Shown here: piece after piece, positions 7,291 to 16,502 of the stretch | Layout: each line of letters starts with the position of its first letter | Numbering within the stretch: position 1 is the stretch's first letter | DNA from: Phascolarctobacterium sp. | Lineage (GTDB): Bacteria > Bacillota > Negativicutes > Acidaminococcales > Acidaminococcaceae | Length of the DNA stretch: 64,000 nt | Reading direction: 5' to 3' | Assembly: GCA_030540395.1 (NCBI GenBank) | Contig: JAUNWI010000005.1 | Location: 1 to 64,000, forward strand | Made by a program: the position numbers and the translations under genes | Notes under the pieces: generated by a model | What the model was told of the DNA's origin: nothing | What the model saw: the letters and a program-made list of their open reading frames with translations, nothing else | The model's database searches: none

Positions 7291-7316
7291 AAGCCCTCAG
7301 TAGCTAGCTGGGGGCT
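7291..7316 (+). terminator. terminator of permease unit
   Basis: AAGCCCTCAG / CTGGGGGCTT hairpin directly after the permease stop. Confidence 0.65.
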
Positions 7317-7358
7317 TGTCTTTATTGGCTATTTCTTAATATAGTTTAATAAACATCT

Positions 7359-7380
7359 GTTTCGAGTAACGTTTCGTTAC
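7359..7380 (+). repeat. GTAACG repeat, copy 4
   Basis: GTTTCGAGTAACGTTTCGTTAC, preceded by AAACATCT as in copy 2 and followed by the same long hairpin as copy 3. Confidence 0.85.
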
Positions 7381-7385
7381 GGGAA

Positions 7386-7440
7386 GCAAAAAACTTCGGC
7401 AGAAACAGCATCGCGATGTTGTCTTTGCCGAAGCTTTGCT
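7386..7440 (+). repeat. terminator-like hairpin, repeat cassette copy b
   Basis: ACTTCGGCA / TGCCGAAGC outer stem, ACA/TGT and CATCGCGATG inside. It differs from copy a (5063-5116) at several positions while keeping the outer stem paired. Confidence 0.6.
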
Positions 7441-7563
7441 TTATCCATAACGCTGTTCGCCATGTTCATAGTAAAAAAACAAGCTGTTTGTTCTTTGAAA
7501 AATGTTGGTTTTATACCCAAATTTGCATATTTAATAAATATTAGAAAATTTGTGTAACTAGTA

Positions 7564-7593
7564 TTGACTGAACTCTTTCGGCTCTGATATAGT
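7564..7593 (+). promoter_or_regulatory. promoter of satP
   Basis: TTGACT, 18 nt spacer, TATAGT. The leader then carries a small hairpin ACGGC / GCCGT before the ribosome site AAAGGAGG. Confidence 0.6.
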
Positions 7594-7643
7594 GGATGTA
7601 TAACGGCATATAAAGCCGTAATCCATTATAAAGGAGGCGTATT

Positions 7644-8264
7644 ATGAGTACCAACAACTCAACGCAACATGTTCAAATTTCTTTAGCTGATCCGACTCCG
7701 CTGGGTCTGTTCGGCCTCGCAGTAGTGACTATGGTGGCTTCTGCACAAAAAATGGGAATCGTTTCCGATGTATCCTGGGTGCTGCCCTGGGCTCTGTTCT
7801 GCGGTTCCTTTGCCCAAATTTTAGCGGGCATTCTTGATTATTGCCACAAGAATATTTTTGGTGGCACTATTTTCTGCGCTTTTGGCTTCTTCTGGTCCGC
7901 TGTAGGTATGAGCTGGATGATTAAAGGAGGCACCTTTGGCGCTGCTCTTGCTGCGGGAGTTGATGCAAAGGCTATAGGCTTCGCCTTTTTTGCTTATTTC
8001 CTTTTTGCTTGCATTGGTACCATTGCCGCATCCTCTGCAAATTTATTCCTCTTTACTGATATGGTCTTGATTGACGTGCTTTTGATTTGCCTGGCACTAG
8101 ATGCGTGGGGCATCGGCGGTCACGCTCCCCATGCCATTGCTGCTTATGCAGAAATGAGCATCGCCTTCCTGTCCCTGTACGGCGCAGGTGCTTCTTTCCT
8201 GAATAACTTCTATGGCCGTACCTTCTGGCCCGTGGGCGCTCCTGTAAATAATTGGAAGCAATAA
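7644..8264 (+). CDS. satP: acetate/succinate uptake protein, GPR1/FUN34/YaaH (SatP) family
   Basis: 206 aa with six membrane helices, the usual size for the family. The N-terminal signature is DPTPLGLFGLAV (family NPxPLGLxxF, with Asp for Asn). SatP-type proteins form inner-membrane oligomeric channels or H+ symporters for acetate and succinate. In an organism that also carries Na+-translocating decarboxylase subunits, uptake of succinate or exchange of short acids is a sensible role; this is inference. It is monocistronic, with its own promoter and terminator. Confidence 0.88.
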   Translation: MSTNNSTQHVQISLADPTPLGLFGLAVVTMVASAQKMGIVSDVSWVLPWALFCGSFAQILAGILDYCHKNIFGGTIFCAFGFFWSAVGMSWMIKGGTFGAALAAGVDAKAIGFAFFAYFLFACIGTIAASSANLFLFTDMVLIDVLLICLALDAWGIGGHAPHAIAAYAEMSIAFLSLYGAGASFLNNFYGRTFWPVGAPVNNWKQ

Positions 8265-8305
8265 GCTAAAATTTACTGATTGCATCATATCCGGAAGCCA
8301 AAAAA

Positions 8306-8338
8306 ACCGCCTACTAAGCGCAAGGTAGGCGGTTTTTT
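8306..8338 (+). terminator. terminator of satP
   Basis: ACCGCCTAC / GTAGGCGGT perfect hairpin followed by six T. Confidence 0.9.
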
Positions 8339-8381
8339 ATATCTGCTTTTTCTGCTATAATATAGGCAGGGAGGCGTTTTT

Positions 8382-9719
8382 ATGAGTCTGTTTGCATGGA
8401 TGAACGAGCTTCTGGGCACGGAAAACGCAGAGGGCATTATCGCCATCTCCGCTTTGCTGGCCTGGATGCTGCCCAAGCTGCTCTATTTTTGTGTAAAGTT
8501 TATTTTTAATACCTTGCTTTTTTTGGCCAATGTCTTTAGCAGGGACAAGCTGGAGCTGTGGCTCAAGAATAAAATCAACTATTTTTTGACAAGCCTGGCG
8601 CATGGGGCCAAGGTGTCGGATATTCCCCGCTGGTTAAACAAGGACCAGCTGGCCTTGCGTGAGGTTCACTGGGACCGGGCGGGATTTGTGGTGGACGTGC
8701 CCTCAGTAATCGTCACCATCAATTTGCCCACCTTTGGCTACAATGTGTTCAAGCTTAGGCTGCGCTACCTTTTTAATCAGGCAGAATTCATGCACCAGCT
8801 GGACAAGCTTTTGCACAATTCCGTGCGGGAAATAAGGGTGCAGGAGCCGGCCATCAGCTATTTGGATAAGCATTTGGCTTTATTAACCGGTGGCAAGGGG
8901 GATGCCACCATAGCGGAAGGCTTTGCTGATAATAAGGCGGCAGAGGCTACTTGTTCGCCGGCAGAGGTGACTGTGGACACTAAAGCTGGCGAAGCCGCAA
9001 CTCCTACCGGCAAACGGGAAACCATTATTACCCTGCTGCAGGAGGCAGTGGATTACCATCTGCATGTGTTGGTGGAGCATGGCAGCTTGCAGCTAAAGCT
9101 TTATGATGACCTGCTGGTGGTGCAAAACATCAATTTTGATTTATATAATCGTGCGGCCAGCTTTGAGGTGGGCCAGAAGGATTTCCTTTTTACAGCTATG
9201 CTGACGGGCATTTACGAGGGCGCCAATGTGACGCTGTGCAACAAGCCCAACAGTCACAGCGAATACCAATTGGGTATCAACAAGCTGACCATTACTCCGG
9301 GGCTGTGGCAGGCTGTTAAGGAGCGCTGTGGCCACCTGGAGCAGCTGGAATTTGCTCCAGGACAGGCGGTGGGTGTGCTGCGGGATGTGCGCATCGAGTT
9401 TCATGTGGCAGAGGGTGTGCATATTACGGGGTTGGAGGGCGAGTACCGCATTATCAAGCCCACTATTAAGGCCTGGCATAGCTTTGAGGTGCCTAGCAGC
9501 CTGGAGGGCGTGCTGGCCTGGAACGAAAAGGGCCTACAGCTGCCGGACAACTTTCTCGTATTTAAAAATGGCTTGCGCCTGCGTATTCCCTGCGAATGGC
9601 AGGATGGCAAGCTCAGGATGAACTTCCCCACCTTGGACGACCTCAAGCACAGATATATGGATATGGTCAAGCAGGCCAAGGATGCCGCCAAGGAATATTT
9701 TGGCAGGCTGTGGTCTTAA
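8382..9719 (+). CDS. hypothetical membrane-anchored protein
   Basis: 445 aa; ATG 8382 after GGGAGG. Residues about 17-50 form one or two hydrophobic helices (ISALLAWMLPKLLYFCVKF, then FIFNTLLFLANVF). The rest is soluble and beta-rich, with a low-complexity Ala/Glu/Thr linker near residues 172-210. The C-terminal part reads like repeated beta-sandwich segments with short hydrophobic strands. I do not recognise a family; an AsmA/DUF-type envelope protein is possible. It is followed at close distance by an EamA transporter gene. Confidence 0.75.
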   Translation: MSLFAWMNELLGTENAEGIIAISALLAWMLPKLLYFCVKFIFNTLLFLANVFSRDKLELWLKNKINYFLTSLAHGAKVSDIPRWLNKDQLALREVHWDRAGFVVDVPSVIVTINLPTFGYNVFKLRLRYLFNQAEFMHQLDKLLHNSVREIRVQEPAISYLDKHLALLTGGKGDATIAEGFADNKAAEATCSPAEVTVDTKAGEAATPTGKRETIITLLQEAVDYHLHVLVEHGSLQLKLYDDLLVVQNINFDLYNRAASFEVGQKDFLFTAMLTGIYEGANVTLCNKPNSHSEYQLGINKLTITPGLWQAVKERCGHLEQLEFAPGQAVGVLRDVRIEFHVAEGVHITGLEGEYRIIKPTIKAWHSFEVPSSLEGVLAWNEKGLQLPDNFLVFKNGLRLRIPCEWQDGKLRMNFPTLDDLKHRYMDMVKQAKDAAKEYFGRLWS

Positions 9720-9753
9720 ATATAGCTTGTATAATGGAAAGGAGAAAAGGATT

Positions 9754-10167
9754 ATGTGGGTTGTATTCGCACTTTTATCCGCAGTTTTCGCTGCCTTGAC
9801 CTCTATTTTTGCCAAGATCGGTATTGAAAATGTCAATTCCAATTTGGCTACTGCCATCCGTACGGTGGTGGTGCTGGTCATGGCCTGGCTCATCGTGTTT
9901 GCCACCGGCAAGCACCAGCAAATTGTGGACATCAGCACCAAGAGCTGGACCTTTTTAGTGCTCAGCGGCTTGGCGACAGGCCTGTCCTGGCTGTGCTATT
10001 TTTACGCATTGCAAATTGGTGAAGCCAGCAAGGTAGTGCCCGTGGACAAGTTCAGCGTGGTTATTACCATGGTTATGGCCTTTTTCATTTTGGGTGAAGC
10101 CATTACCACAAAAACCATCATCGGTGGTCTCTTGATTACAGCGGGAACACTGGTCTTGATTTTTTAA
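9754..10167 (+). CDS. half-size EamA/DMT family transporter
   Basis: 137 aa from ATG 9754 (GGAAAGGAG upstream; a longer in-frame start at 9682 would overlap the preceding gene). One EamA repeat of about five membrane helices, ending with the hallmark VPVDKFSVVITMVMAFFILGE. Full-length DMT transporters carry two such repeats; single-repeat members work as dimers like SMR pumps. The substrate is unknown (metabolite or drug export). Confidence 0.8.
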   Translation: MWVVFALLSAVFAALTSIFAKIGIENVNSNLATAIRTVVVLVMAWLIVFATGKHQQIVDISTKSWTFLVLSGLATGLSWLCYFYALQIGEASKVVPVDKFSVVITMVMAFFILGEAITTKTIIGGLLITAGTLVLIF

Positions 10168-10180
10168 GCAAAGTTTAGGC

Positions 10181-10206
10181 GCCAGCAGAAGCTGCTGGCT
10201 CTTTTG
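10181..10206 (+). terminator. terminator after EamA gene
   Basis: GCCAGCAG / CTGCTGGC with a 3-nt loop followed by TCTTTTG. Confidence 0.8.
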
Positions 10207-10271
10207 CTTTGTGTGGTAACTGTGCAGTTAAAAAGTTTTCACTTTTTTTACTTTTTCTATTCCCTTGGGCT

Positions 10272-10300
10272 TTTACTATTTTGGATTAAAGTATTACAAT
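10272..10300 (+). promoter_or_regulatory. promoter of the activase-related operon
   Basis: TTTACT, 17 nt spacer, TACAAT, about 50 nt before the start codon at 10352. Confidence 0.55.
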
Positions 10301-10351
10301 ATAGTGTGAATAATTATGGTTTAAGGCCTGATTAAGCTTACGGAGGTTATT

Positions 10352-13285
10352 ATGCAGATAGGTTTAGATATTGGCAGTACTACCATCAAAATCGCTGTCT
10401 TGGATGATGCTGGCACCTTGCTCTTTAGCAAGTACCAACGCCACTACAGCCAAATTGCTGCCAGAATTTTAGAATTACACAGGGAGCTTATGACAAAATT
10501 TCCCACCCTCCGTACAGCCCGCCTGGCTATTAGCGGCAGTGCCGGCATCGGCGTTGCCGAGGATTGCGGCATCCAGTTTGTGCAGGAGGTTTTTGCGGAA
10601 AAAATTTGCACCGAAAAGCTGCACCCCGGCACTGATGCCGTTATCGAGCTGGGCGGCGAGGACGCCAAAATCCTCTTTTTGGGACGCCACTTTGACGCAC
10701 GCATGAACGATAGCTGCGCCGGTGGCACCGGCGCATTTATTGACCAAATGGCCGCCCTTTTGCATGTGGAAACCGACCACATGAATGAGCTGGCTCAGCA
10801 GGCCACCACCAGCTACACCATCGCCAGCCGCTGTGGCGTCTTCGCCAAGAGCGATATTCAGCCCCTCTTAAACCAGGGCGCGGCCAAATGTGATTTGGCC
10901 GCCAGCATCTTCCACGCAGTGGCCAGCCAAGCCGTCACGGGCCTGGCCAAGGGCCGGCCCATTGAGGGCAGGGTGCTGTACCTGGGCGGACCGCTGACCT
11001 TTATGAGCTGCCTGCGGGACAGCTTTGATAAAATACTGAACATCAAGGGCCTTTGCCCGGAAAATAGCCTGTATTTCGTGGCCATGGGCGCGGCCTTTTG
11101 CGCCGAGCACGAGGTGGAGTTTGCCAGCCTGCCAGCGAAGCTGGAGGCGGCAGGCAAGACTCACACCTTCGAGCATATGGCGCCCCTCTTTAAGGACGAG
11201 GCCGAATACCAGGCCTTTCACGAAAGGCATCTAAAGGATTCCGTGACCATTTCCACGCCGGAAAAGGCCAAAGAGGCCTTCATAGGCATCGACTCCGGCA
11301 GTACCACCATCAAAATCGCCGTGATGAGTCCCGCGGGGGAGCTTTTGGATTCCTTCTACCAAAGCAACAAGGGTAACCCCGTCATCGCCGTGCGTGATTA
11401 CCTTACGGACTTTTATCAAAAATATCCTCATTGCAAGCTACTGGCCGGAGCCGTAACCGGCTACGGCGAGGATTTGATTCGCCATGCCTTCGGCATGGAC
11501 TACGGCATCGTGGAAACCATGGCCCATTTTTATGCTGCCCAGCATTTGGAGCCCGAGGTGGACTTTATTTTGGACATTGGCGGGCAGGATATGAAATGCC
11601 TTAAAATCCATAATGGTGCCATTGACAATATCTTTTTAAACGAAGCCTGCTCCAGCGGCTGTGGTAGCTTTTTGCAAACCTTTGCGGAAATATTAGGCTA
11701 CAGTGCGGAAGAATTTGCCCACATCGGTCTTTTTGCGGACAAGCCCGTGGATTTGGGCAGCCGCTGCACGGTGTTTATGAATAGCAGCGTTAAGCAGGCC
11801 CAAAAGGATGGGGCTTCCGTGGCCAATATCAGCGCAGGCCTGTCCATTAGCATTGTGAAAAACGCTTTATACAAGGTTATTCGCCCCAGCAGCAAGGCCG
11901 CCATCGGCCAGCACATTGTGGTGCAGGGTGGCACCTTCCTTAACGATTGCGTGCTGCGGGCCTTTGAGCAGGAAATGGGCCTTGACGTGGTGCGCCCCAA
12001 TATTGCTGGCCTCATGGGCGCTTATGGCGCGGCGCTGTACGCCCAGCGCCGCTATCGTGACAACCCCAAGCTCAGCACCATCATTAAGCTGGCGGAGCTC
12101 AAAAGCTTCCAGCATACGGTGAAGGGTGTTACCTGCGGCCTGTGCAATAATCATTGCCATTTAACCATTAACATTTTCGCCAGTGGCAAGCGCTTTATCA
12201 GCGGCAATCGCTGTGAGCGCCCCATCACCCACATGGCGCCTCAGGACGACCTTAATCTTTATCGCCAAAAGCTGGAGCTGCTCAAGGCTTTGCCCAACCT
12301 TGATACCCCCAAGCGGGGAGTTATGGGCATTCCCATGGGCCTTAACATGTACGAGCTGCTGCCCTTCTGGCAAGGTCTGCTTAATCATTTGGGCTTTAAG
12401 GTGGTGACCAGTCCCATTGAAGATAAAAATATCTATCGCAAGGGCCAAAACACCATTCCCAGCGACACCGTGTGCTATCCTGCCAAGCTGATGCACGGCC
12501 ACATTAAATGGCTGTTGGAGCAGGGCCTTGACCACATCTTTTATCCCTGCATGACCTATAATATTAGGGAGCAGGGCACGGAAAACTGCTATAATTGCCC
12601 CGTGGTGGCCTATTACCCAGAGGTGCTCCATGCCAATATGAGAGAGCTGGCCAAGGCGCACTTTTTCTTTGACTACTTGGGCTTGCTCCACAAAAAGGTG
12701 CTGGTGCAAAAGCTGTACGAGCTCTTCCACAAGGAATACGCTGATATTACGAAAAAGGAGCTGCACAAGGCTGTGGAGGCGGCCTTTGGGGCCTACGACG
12801 CCTTCGAAGCCCAGGTCAAGGAGCGGGGCCAAAGAATTATTGCTCTGGCACGGGCCCAGCATAAGCCCATTGTGGTGCTGGCCGGACGCCCCTATCACAT
12901 CGACCCCAAGGTTAATCACAGCATCGACCGTTTGATTACCACCATGGGCGCCGCACTGGTCAGTGAGGACGCTGTCAGCAGTCATGTAACGCCTCAGGAG
13001 CTCAACACGGACTTGCATGTGCTCAACCAGTGGACCTATCACAGCCGCCTGTATGCTGCGGCTAAATACGTCAGGGAAAACCCCGATATGCACATGATTC
13101 AGCTGGTCAGCTTCGGCTGTGGCTGTGATGCCATTACCGCCGATGAATGCCGGCGCATCCTTGAGGAGCACGGACGCATTTATACCCAAATCAAAATAGA
13201 TGATATCGACAATCTTGGCGCCGCGAAGATTCGCATTCGCAGCCTCTTTTCGGCGGCCAATTTGTTCGATTTAGATACTAACTAA
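10352..13285 (+). CDS. acyl-CoA dehydratase activase-related protein (tandem BadF/HgdC ATPase + DUF2229)
   Basis: 977 aa. Two ASKHA-type ATPase modules: residues 1-260 beginning GLDIGSTTIKIAV and about 310-570 beginning GIDSGSTTIKIAV. Each has Cys motifs like those that bind the [4Fe-4S] cluster between activase subunits (NDSCAGGTGAF and ASRCGVF in the first, NEACSSGCGSF and SRCTVFM in the second). A DUF2229 domain follows from about residue 650 (GVMGIPMGLNMYELLPFW). Relatives of the 2-hydroxyglutaryl-CoA dehydratase activator use ATP to inject an electron into a partner enzyme; large fused members like this have no firmly assigned substrate. The next gene supplies the usual C-terminal module. 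Confidence 0.85.
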   Translation: MQIGLDIGSTTIKIAVLDDAGTLLFSKYQRHYSQIAARILELHRELMTKFPTLRTARLAISGSAGIGVAEDCGIQFVQEVFAEKICTEKLHPGTDAVIELGGEDAKILFLGRHFDARMNDSCAGGTGAFIDQMAALLHVETDHMNELAQQATTSYTIASRCGVFAKSDIQPLLNQGAAKCDLAASIFHAVASQAVTGLAKGRPIEGRVLYLGGPLTFMSCLRDSFDKILNIKGLCPENSLYFVAMGAAFCAEHEVEFASLPAKLEAAGKTHTFEHMAPLFKDEAEYQAFHERHLKDSVTISTPEKAKEAFIGIDSGSTTIKIAVMSPAGELLDSFYQSNKGNPVIAVRDYLTDFYQKYPHCKLLAGAVTGYGEDLIRHAFGMDYGIVETMAHFYAAQHLEPEVDFILDIGGQDMKCLKIHNGAIDNIFLNEACSSGCGSFLQTFAEILGYSAEEFAHIGLFADKPVDLGSRCTVFMNSSVKQAQKDGASVANISAGLSISIVKNALYKVIRPSSKAAIGQHIVVQGGTFLNDCVLRAFEQEMGLDVVRPNIAGLMGAYGAALYAQRRYRDNPKLSTIIKLAELKSFQHTVKGVTCGLCNNHCHLTINIFASGKRFISGNRCERPITHMAPQDDLNLYRQKLELLKALPNLDTPKRGVMGIPMGLNMYELLPFWQGLLNHLGFKVVTSPIEDKNIYRKGQNTIPSDTVCYPAKLMHGHIKWLLEQGLDHIFYPCMTYNIREQGTENCYNCPVVAYYPEVLHANMRELAKAHFFFDYLGLLHKKVLVQKLYELFHKEYADITKKELHKAVEAAFGAYDAFEAQVKERGQRIIALARAQHKPIVVLAGRPYHIDPKVNHSIDRLITTMGAALVSEDAVSSHVTPQELNTDLHVLNQWTYHSRLYAAAKYVRENPDMHMIQLVSFGCGCDAITADECRRILEEHGRIYTQIKIDDIDNLGAAKIRIRSLFSAANLFDLDTN

Positions 13286-13298
13286 AGGAGTTTTTGCT

Positions 13299-14555
13299 AT
13301 GCAAGAAGCTTCCCCAATAACAACCCAAGCTGATTTTGTTCCCTTTACAGAGGAAATGCGCAAAACCCATACCATTCTTGTGCCCGGCATGCTGCCCATC
13401 CATTTTTCTTTGATGCAGGCCGCTTTAACAAGCTGTGGCTATAAGGTGGAGGTTTTGCAGGATACCAGCCGTGCCGTGGTAGAAACAGGTCTGAAATATG
13501 TAAATAATGATATTTGTTATCCCGCTCTTTTGGTCATTGGGCAGCTTTTGCATGCCTTGGAAAGCGGCAAGTATGATTTGCACAAGACGGCGCTTATTAT
13601 TACCCAAACCGGCGGTGGCTGTCGTGCCTCCAACTATATTTATCTTTTGCACAAGGCACTGGAAAAGGCGGGCCTTGAACATATCCCCGTCATCAGCCTG
13701 AACGTGAGCGGCCTGGAAAAGCAGCCCGGCTTTCATGTGAACACCAGCATGGTGCGCAAGTTTTTGGCCGCCCTGCTTTATGGCGATGCTATTATGTATT
13801 TGACTAATAAAATTCGTCCTTACGAGGTGATTCAAGGTACCACCGATGCGCTGGCACAAAAGTGGCTGGCCAAGCTGGGTGATGCCTTTACCAGCGGCAA
13901 GGCCCAGGCCCTGAGCAATATGAAAAAGCTCACCAAGGCCTTGGCCAGTGAATTTGCCAAGGTGCCCATTGTGAGCCGTCCCAAGACCAAGGTGGGTATT
14001 GTAGGTGAGATTTACATCAAATATGCGGCCTTGGGCAATAATAATCTGGAAAAATTTCTGCAAAAGCAGGATTGCGAGTACATGCTCCCCGGCGTGCTGA
14101 ACTTCGTCATGTATTGCGTGGATACCTATTTGACGGATTACAAGTTCTACGGCGGCAGCTTTCTTAAGTACGGTGCCAACAAGGGTGCCATGTGGTATTT
14201 GAAGCATTTGGAGGGCATTTTGCACAGCGCCTTGGATACGCCGCCCTTTAGCGCCCCGGCCACCTATGAAGAAACCAAGGCCATGGTCAAGGGTGTTATC
14301 GGCTATGGCAGCAATATGGGCGAGGGCTGGCTGCTCACAGCGGAAATGCTGGAGCTTGTCCACAGCGGCTACACCAATATTATTTGCGCCCAGCCCTTTG
14401 GCTGTTTGCCCAACCACATTGCCGGCCGCGGCATGATCAACAAGATTAAGGAGATTGCCGAGGAGGCCAATATTTTGGCCTTGGACTACGACGCCAGTGC
14501 TTCTCCCGTCAATCAGGAAAATCGCATTAAGCTGATGCTGGCTACGGCGAAGTAG
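13299..14555 (+). CDS. 2-hydroxyacyl-CoA dehydratase-like protein, partner of the activase
   Basis: 418 aa, 13 nt after the upstream stop, with AAAGGAG. It resembles the C-terminal region that in many Firmicutes is fused behind the DUF2229 domain of a protein of about 1400 aa. HgdB-like features are conserved Cys in NDICYPALLVIGQLL, TGGGCRASNYI and AQPFGCLPNHI, which could ligate an iron-sulfur cluster. The two genes together appear to be a split version of that large protein and presumably act as a complex in the cytoplasm. The reaction is unknown. Confidence 0.8.
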   Translation: MQEASPITTQADFVPFTEEMRKTHTILVPGMLPIHFSLMQAALTSCGYKVEVLQDTSRAVVETGLKYVNNDICYPALLVIGQLLHALESGKYDLHKTALIITQTGGGCRASNYIYLLHKALEKAGLEHIPVISLNVSGLEKQPGFHVNTSMVRKFLAALLYGDAIMYLTNKIRPYEVIQGTTDALAQKWLAKLGDAFTSGKAQALSNMKKLTKALASEFAKVPIVSRPKTKVGIVGEIYIKYAALGNNNLEKFLQKQDCEYMLPGVLNFVMYCVDTYLTDYKFYGGSFLKYGANKGAMWYLKHLEGILHSALDTPPFSAPATYEETKAMVKGVIGYGSNMGEGWLLTAEMLELVHSGYTNIICAQPFGCLPNHIAGRGMINKIKEIAEEANILALDYDASASPVNQENRIKLMLATAK

Positions 14556-14584
14556 GCTAAGCAAACGGTATAAAACAAACACGC

Positions 14585-14606
14585 GTTTCGAGTAACGTTT
14601 CGTTAC
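14585..14606 (+). repeat. GTAACG repeat, copy 5
   Basis: GTTTCGAGTAACGTTTCGTTAC, 30 nt after the stop of the dehydratase-like gene; paired with copy 6 24 nt downstream. Confidence 0.85.
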
Positions 14607-14630
14607 ACCAAGGAAAATAGCGAACGTGCT

Positions 14631-14651
14631 TTTCGAGTAACGTTTCGTTAC
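14631..14651 (+). repeat. GTAACG repeat, copy 6
   Basis: TTTCGAGTAACGTTTCGTTAC, tandem with copy 5 in the same orientation; the only place in the window with two copies. Confidence 0.85.
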
Positions 14652-14662
14652 CCATAAAATAA

Positions 14663-14697
14663 ACCCTTCAATCCTGCTTAGGACTGAAGGGTATTTT
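14663..14697. terminator. terminator between convergent genes
   Basis: ACCCTTCA-ATCCT / AGGAC-TGAAGGGT hairpin, with T-rich DNA on the plus side and A-rich DNA upstream. It may serve both the plus-strand operon and the minus-strand Na/Pi gene. Confidence 0.75.
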
Positions 14698-14788
14698 TGT
14701 TTGCGTATGCAGTGGTTGAGGTGACTTAATTAGCGTTGGGCACCAGTTGGAGCGCAAGCTGTTTGCACCTAAGCTGGTTCTTGCTCCA

Positions 14789-16396
14789 TCAGAAGGTGCC
14801 CTGCACCAGCTGAGCGATGTTTTTGGAGTGGTCGCTGACGCGCTTCATGTTAATCAAAAGCTCCAGCATGACGAAGCCGGCCACGGGCTCGCACACGTGC
14901 TCGTTAAGCCGCACGATGTGGTTCTTGCGGATAAGCTTTTGGTACTGCTTGACTTCGCGGCACAGGCGCACTGCATCCTCAGCAATGGCCTTGTCGTTTT
15001 TCTCCAAGGCCTCCAGCGCGCGCCCACTGGCGCGCAGCACCATTTCGCTAAGCTGGGCCAGCTCCTGCTGTGCTTCCGGGGAGAAGTGCACATTGTCCTC
15101 AAACATTTTGCGAGCCTTTTTCGCCAGGGTTTCGCCATGGTCACCAATACGCTCAATATCGTTGATGGCGTGCAAAAGGCCGGTATGGCGAATGGAAAGG
15201 CTGGCGTCCAGCTGTGAGGTGCTCATTTCCGTCAGATAATCGGTGATTTCCCGCTCCAGAGAGTCCACCACGGGCTCATGCTCCAAAACGTATTTTATCT
15301 TTTCCACATCATAATTTTGGATGGCCTCCATGCCCAGACGCACGTCCTCGCGGGCCTGGTTACCCATGCGCACAACCTCCTTGACGGCCAAGCTCAGGCC
15401 GATGGAGGGGGTGCTCAGCATGGCCTTGTCCAAATACACGGGGCGGAGGGAAATACCCTCGGCATCGCCGGGAACCATGCGTTGGATGAGCTTGATAAAG
15501 GGGTCCACAAAGGGCATAAAGAGCAGAGTATTGATAATGTTGAAGGCGGAGTGGGCGTTAGCGATTTGGCGGGCAATATCACCTTGCGGGGAAACCAGCA
15601 TAACGATTTCGATGAACCATTTCATGAAGAGCACAAAGATAATACTGCCGATAACGTTGAACATAACGTGGGCCACGGCCACACGGCGGGCGGTGAGAGT
15701 GGCGCGCAGGGAGGCCAGCACGGCGGTGATACAGGTGCCGATGTTGTCGCCCAAGAGCACGGGAATGGCACCCTCTAAGGGGATGAGCCCTTGCCCGGCC
15801 ATGGCAATCAAAATACCGATGGTGGCACTACTGGACTGGATGAGCACGGTCATCACCGTACCGATGAAGATGCCTAGCAAGGGATTGCTGGAGAAATGGC
15901 CGATGAAGTCCACGAAGCCGGGATAGTCCCGGAGGGGCAGCACAGCCTTGCCCATCATGTCCATGCCCAGCATCAGGATGCCAAAGCCTAAAATAACCTG
16001 GCCCAGGTACTTGCCCCGGGCACGCTTGGCCAAAAGCTGCATCAAAAAGCCGATGAAGAGCAGCACGGTGATGTAATTGGACAGCTTAAAAGCGATCAAT
16101 TGGGCGGTCATGGTGGTGCCCACGTTGGCGCCCATGATGATGCCAAAGCCCTGCTTCAAGGTGAGGAGTCCCGCGTTGACCAGGCCCACGGTCATAACGG
16201 TGGTGGCGCCGCTGGCCTGCAGCACGGCTGTAACCACTGCACCCAGCAAAATGCCCATGGCGAGTACGCCGGTCATAGCCTCCAAGATTTTTTGCAGCTT
16301 AGCACCGGCAGCCTTTTGCAGGCCGTCGCCCATGAGCTGCATACCGTACATAAATAAAGCGATGCCGCCTAAAAAGCCCAGAAAATAAACTAACAT
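14789..16396 (-). CDS. Na/Pi cotransporter family protein with PhoU domain
   Basis: 535 aa. The start is placed at ATG 16396, which has GAGGTG upstream, rather than 30 nt earlier. Residues 1-310 hold two inverted Na_Pi_cotrans repeats with the paired Q-rich motifs QASGATTVMTVG and QSSSATIGILIA, and about eight membrane helices. The C-terminal 200 residues form a PhoU-like four-helix region. Family members (NptA/YjbB type) carry phosphate across the inner membrane with Na+; the PhoU part is thought to be regulatory. Single gene, convergent with the activase operon. Confidence 0.88.
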   Translation of the reverse strand: MLVYFLGFLGGIALFMYGMQLMGDGLQKAAGAKLQKILEAMTGVLAMGILLGAVVTAVLQASGATTVMTVGLVNAGLLTLKQGFGIIMGANVGTTMTAQLIAFKLSNYITVLLFIGFLMQLLAKRARGKYLGQVILGFGILMLGMDMMGKAVLPLRDYPGFVDFIGHFSSNPLLGIFIGTVMTVLIQSSSATIGILIAMAGQGLIPLEGAIPVLLGDNIGTCITAVLASLRATLTARRVAVAHVMFNVIGSIIFVLFMKWFIEIVMLVSPQGDIARQIANAHSAFNIINTLLFMPFVDPFIKLIQRMVPGDAEGISLRPVYLDKAMLSTPSIGLSLAVKEVVRMGNQAREDVRLGMEAIQNYDVEKIKYVLEHEPVVDSLEREITDYLTEMSTSQLDASLSIRHTGLLHAINDIERIGDHGETLAKKARKMFEDNVHFSPEAQQELAQLSEMVLRASGRALEALEKNDKAIAEDAVRLCREVKQYQKLIRKNHIVRLNEHVCEPVAGFVMLELLINMKRVSDHSKNIAQLVQGTF

Positions 16397-16502
16397 TATT
16401 CGCACCTCGCCTAGACAAGTTTTCATGCTAACAAATTCTATCTTGGCTTATATTATACACTAAAATGCAAATTGGGTAAAATTTTTACCATATTTTTCCA
16501 CA

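Noticed and set aside
12161..13189. Long antisense frame (342 codons) opposite the activase gene
   Set aside because: Mirror of a GC-rich coding frame; no ribosome site, no family motif, and the sense gene is clearly real.
13425..14582. 385-codon antisense frame over the dehydratase-like gene
   Set aside because: No start signal and composition of a shadow frame; the plus-strand protein has conserved Cys motifs.
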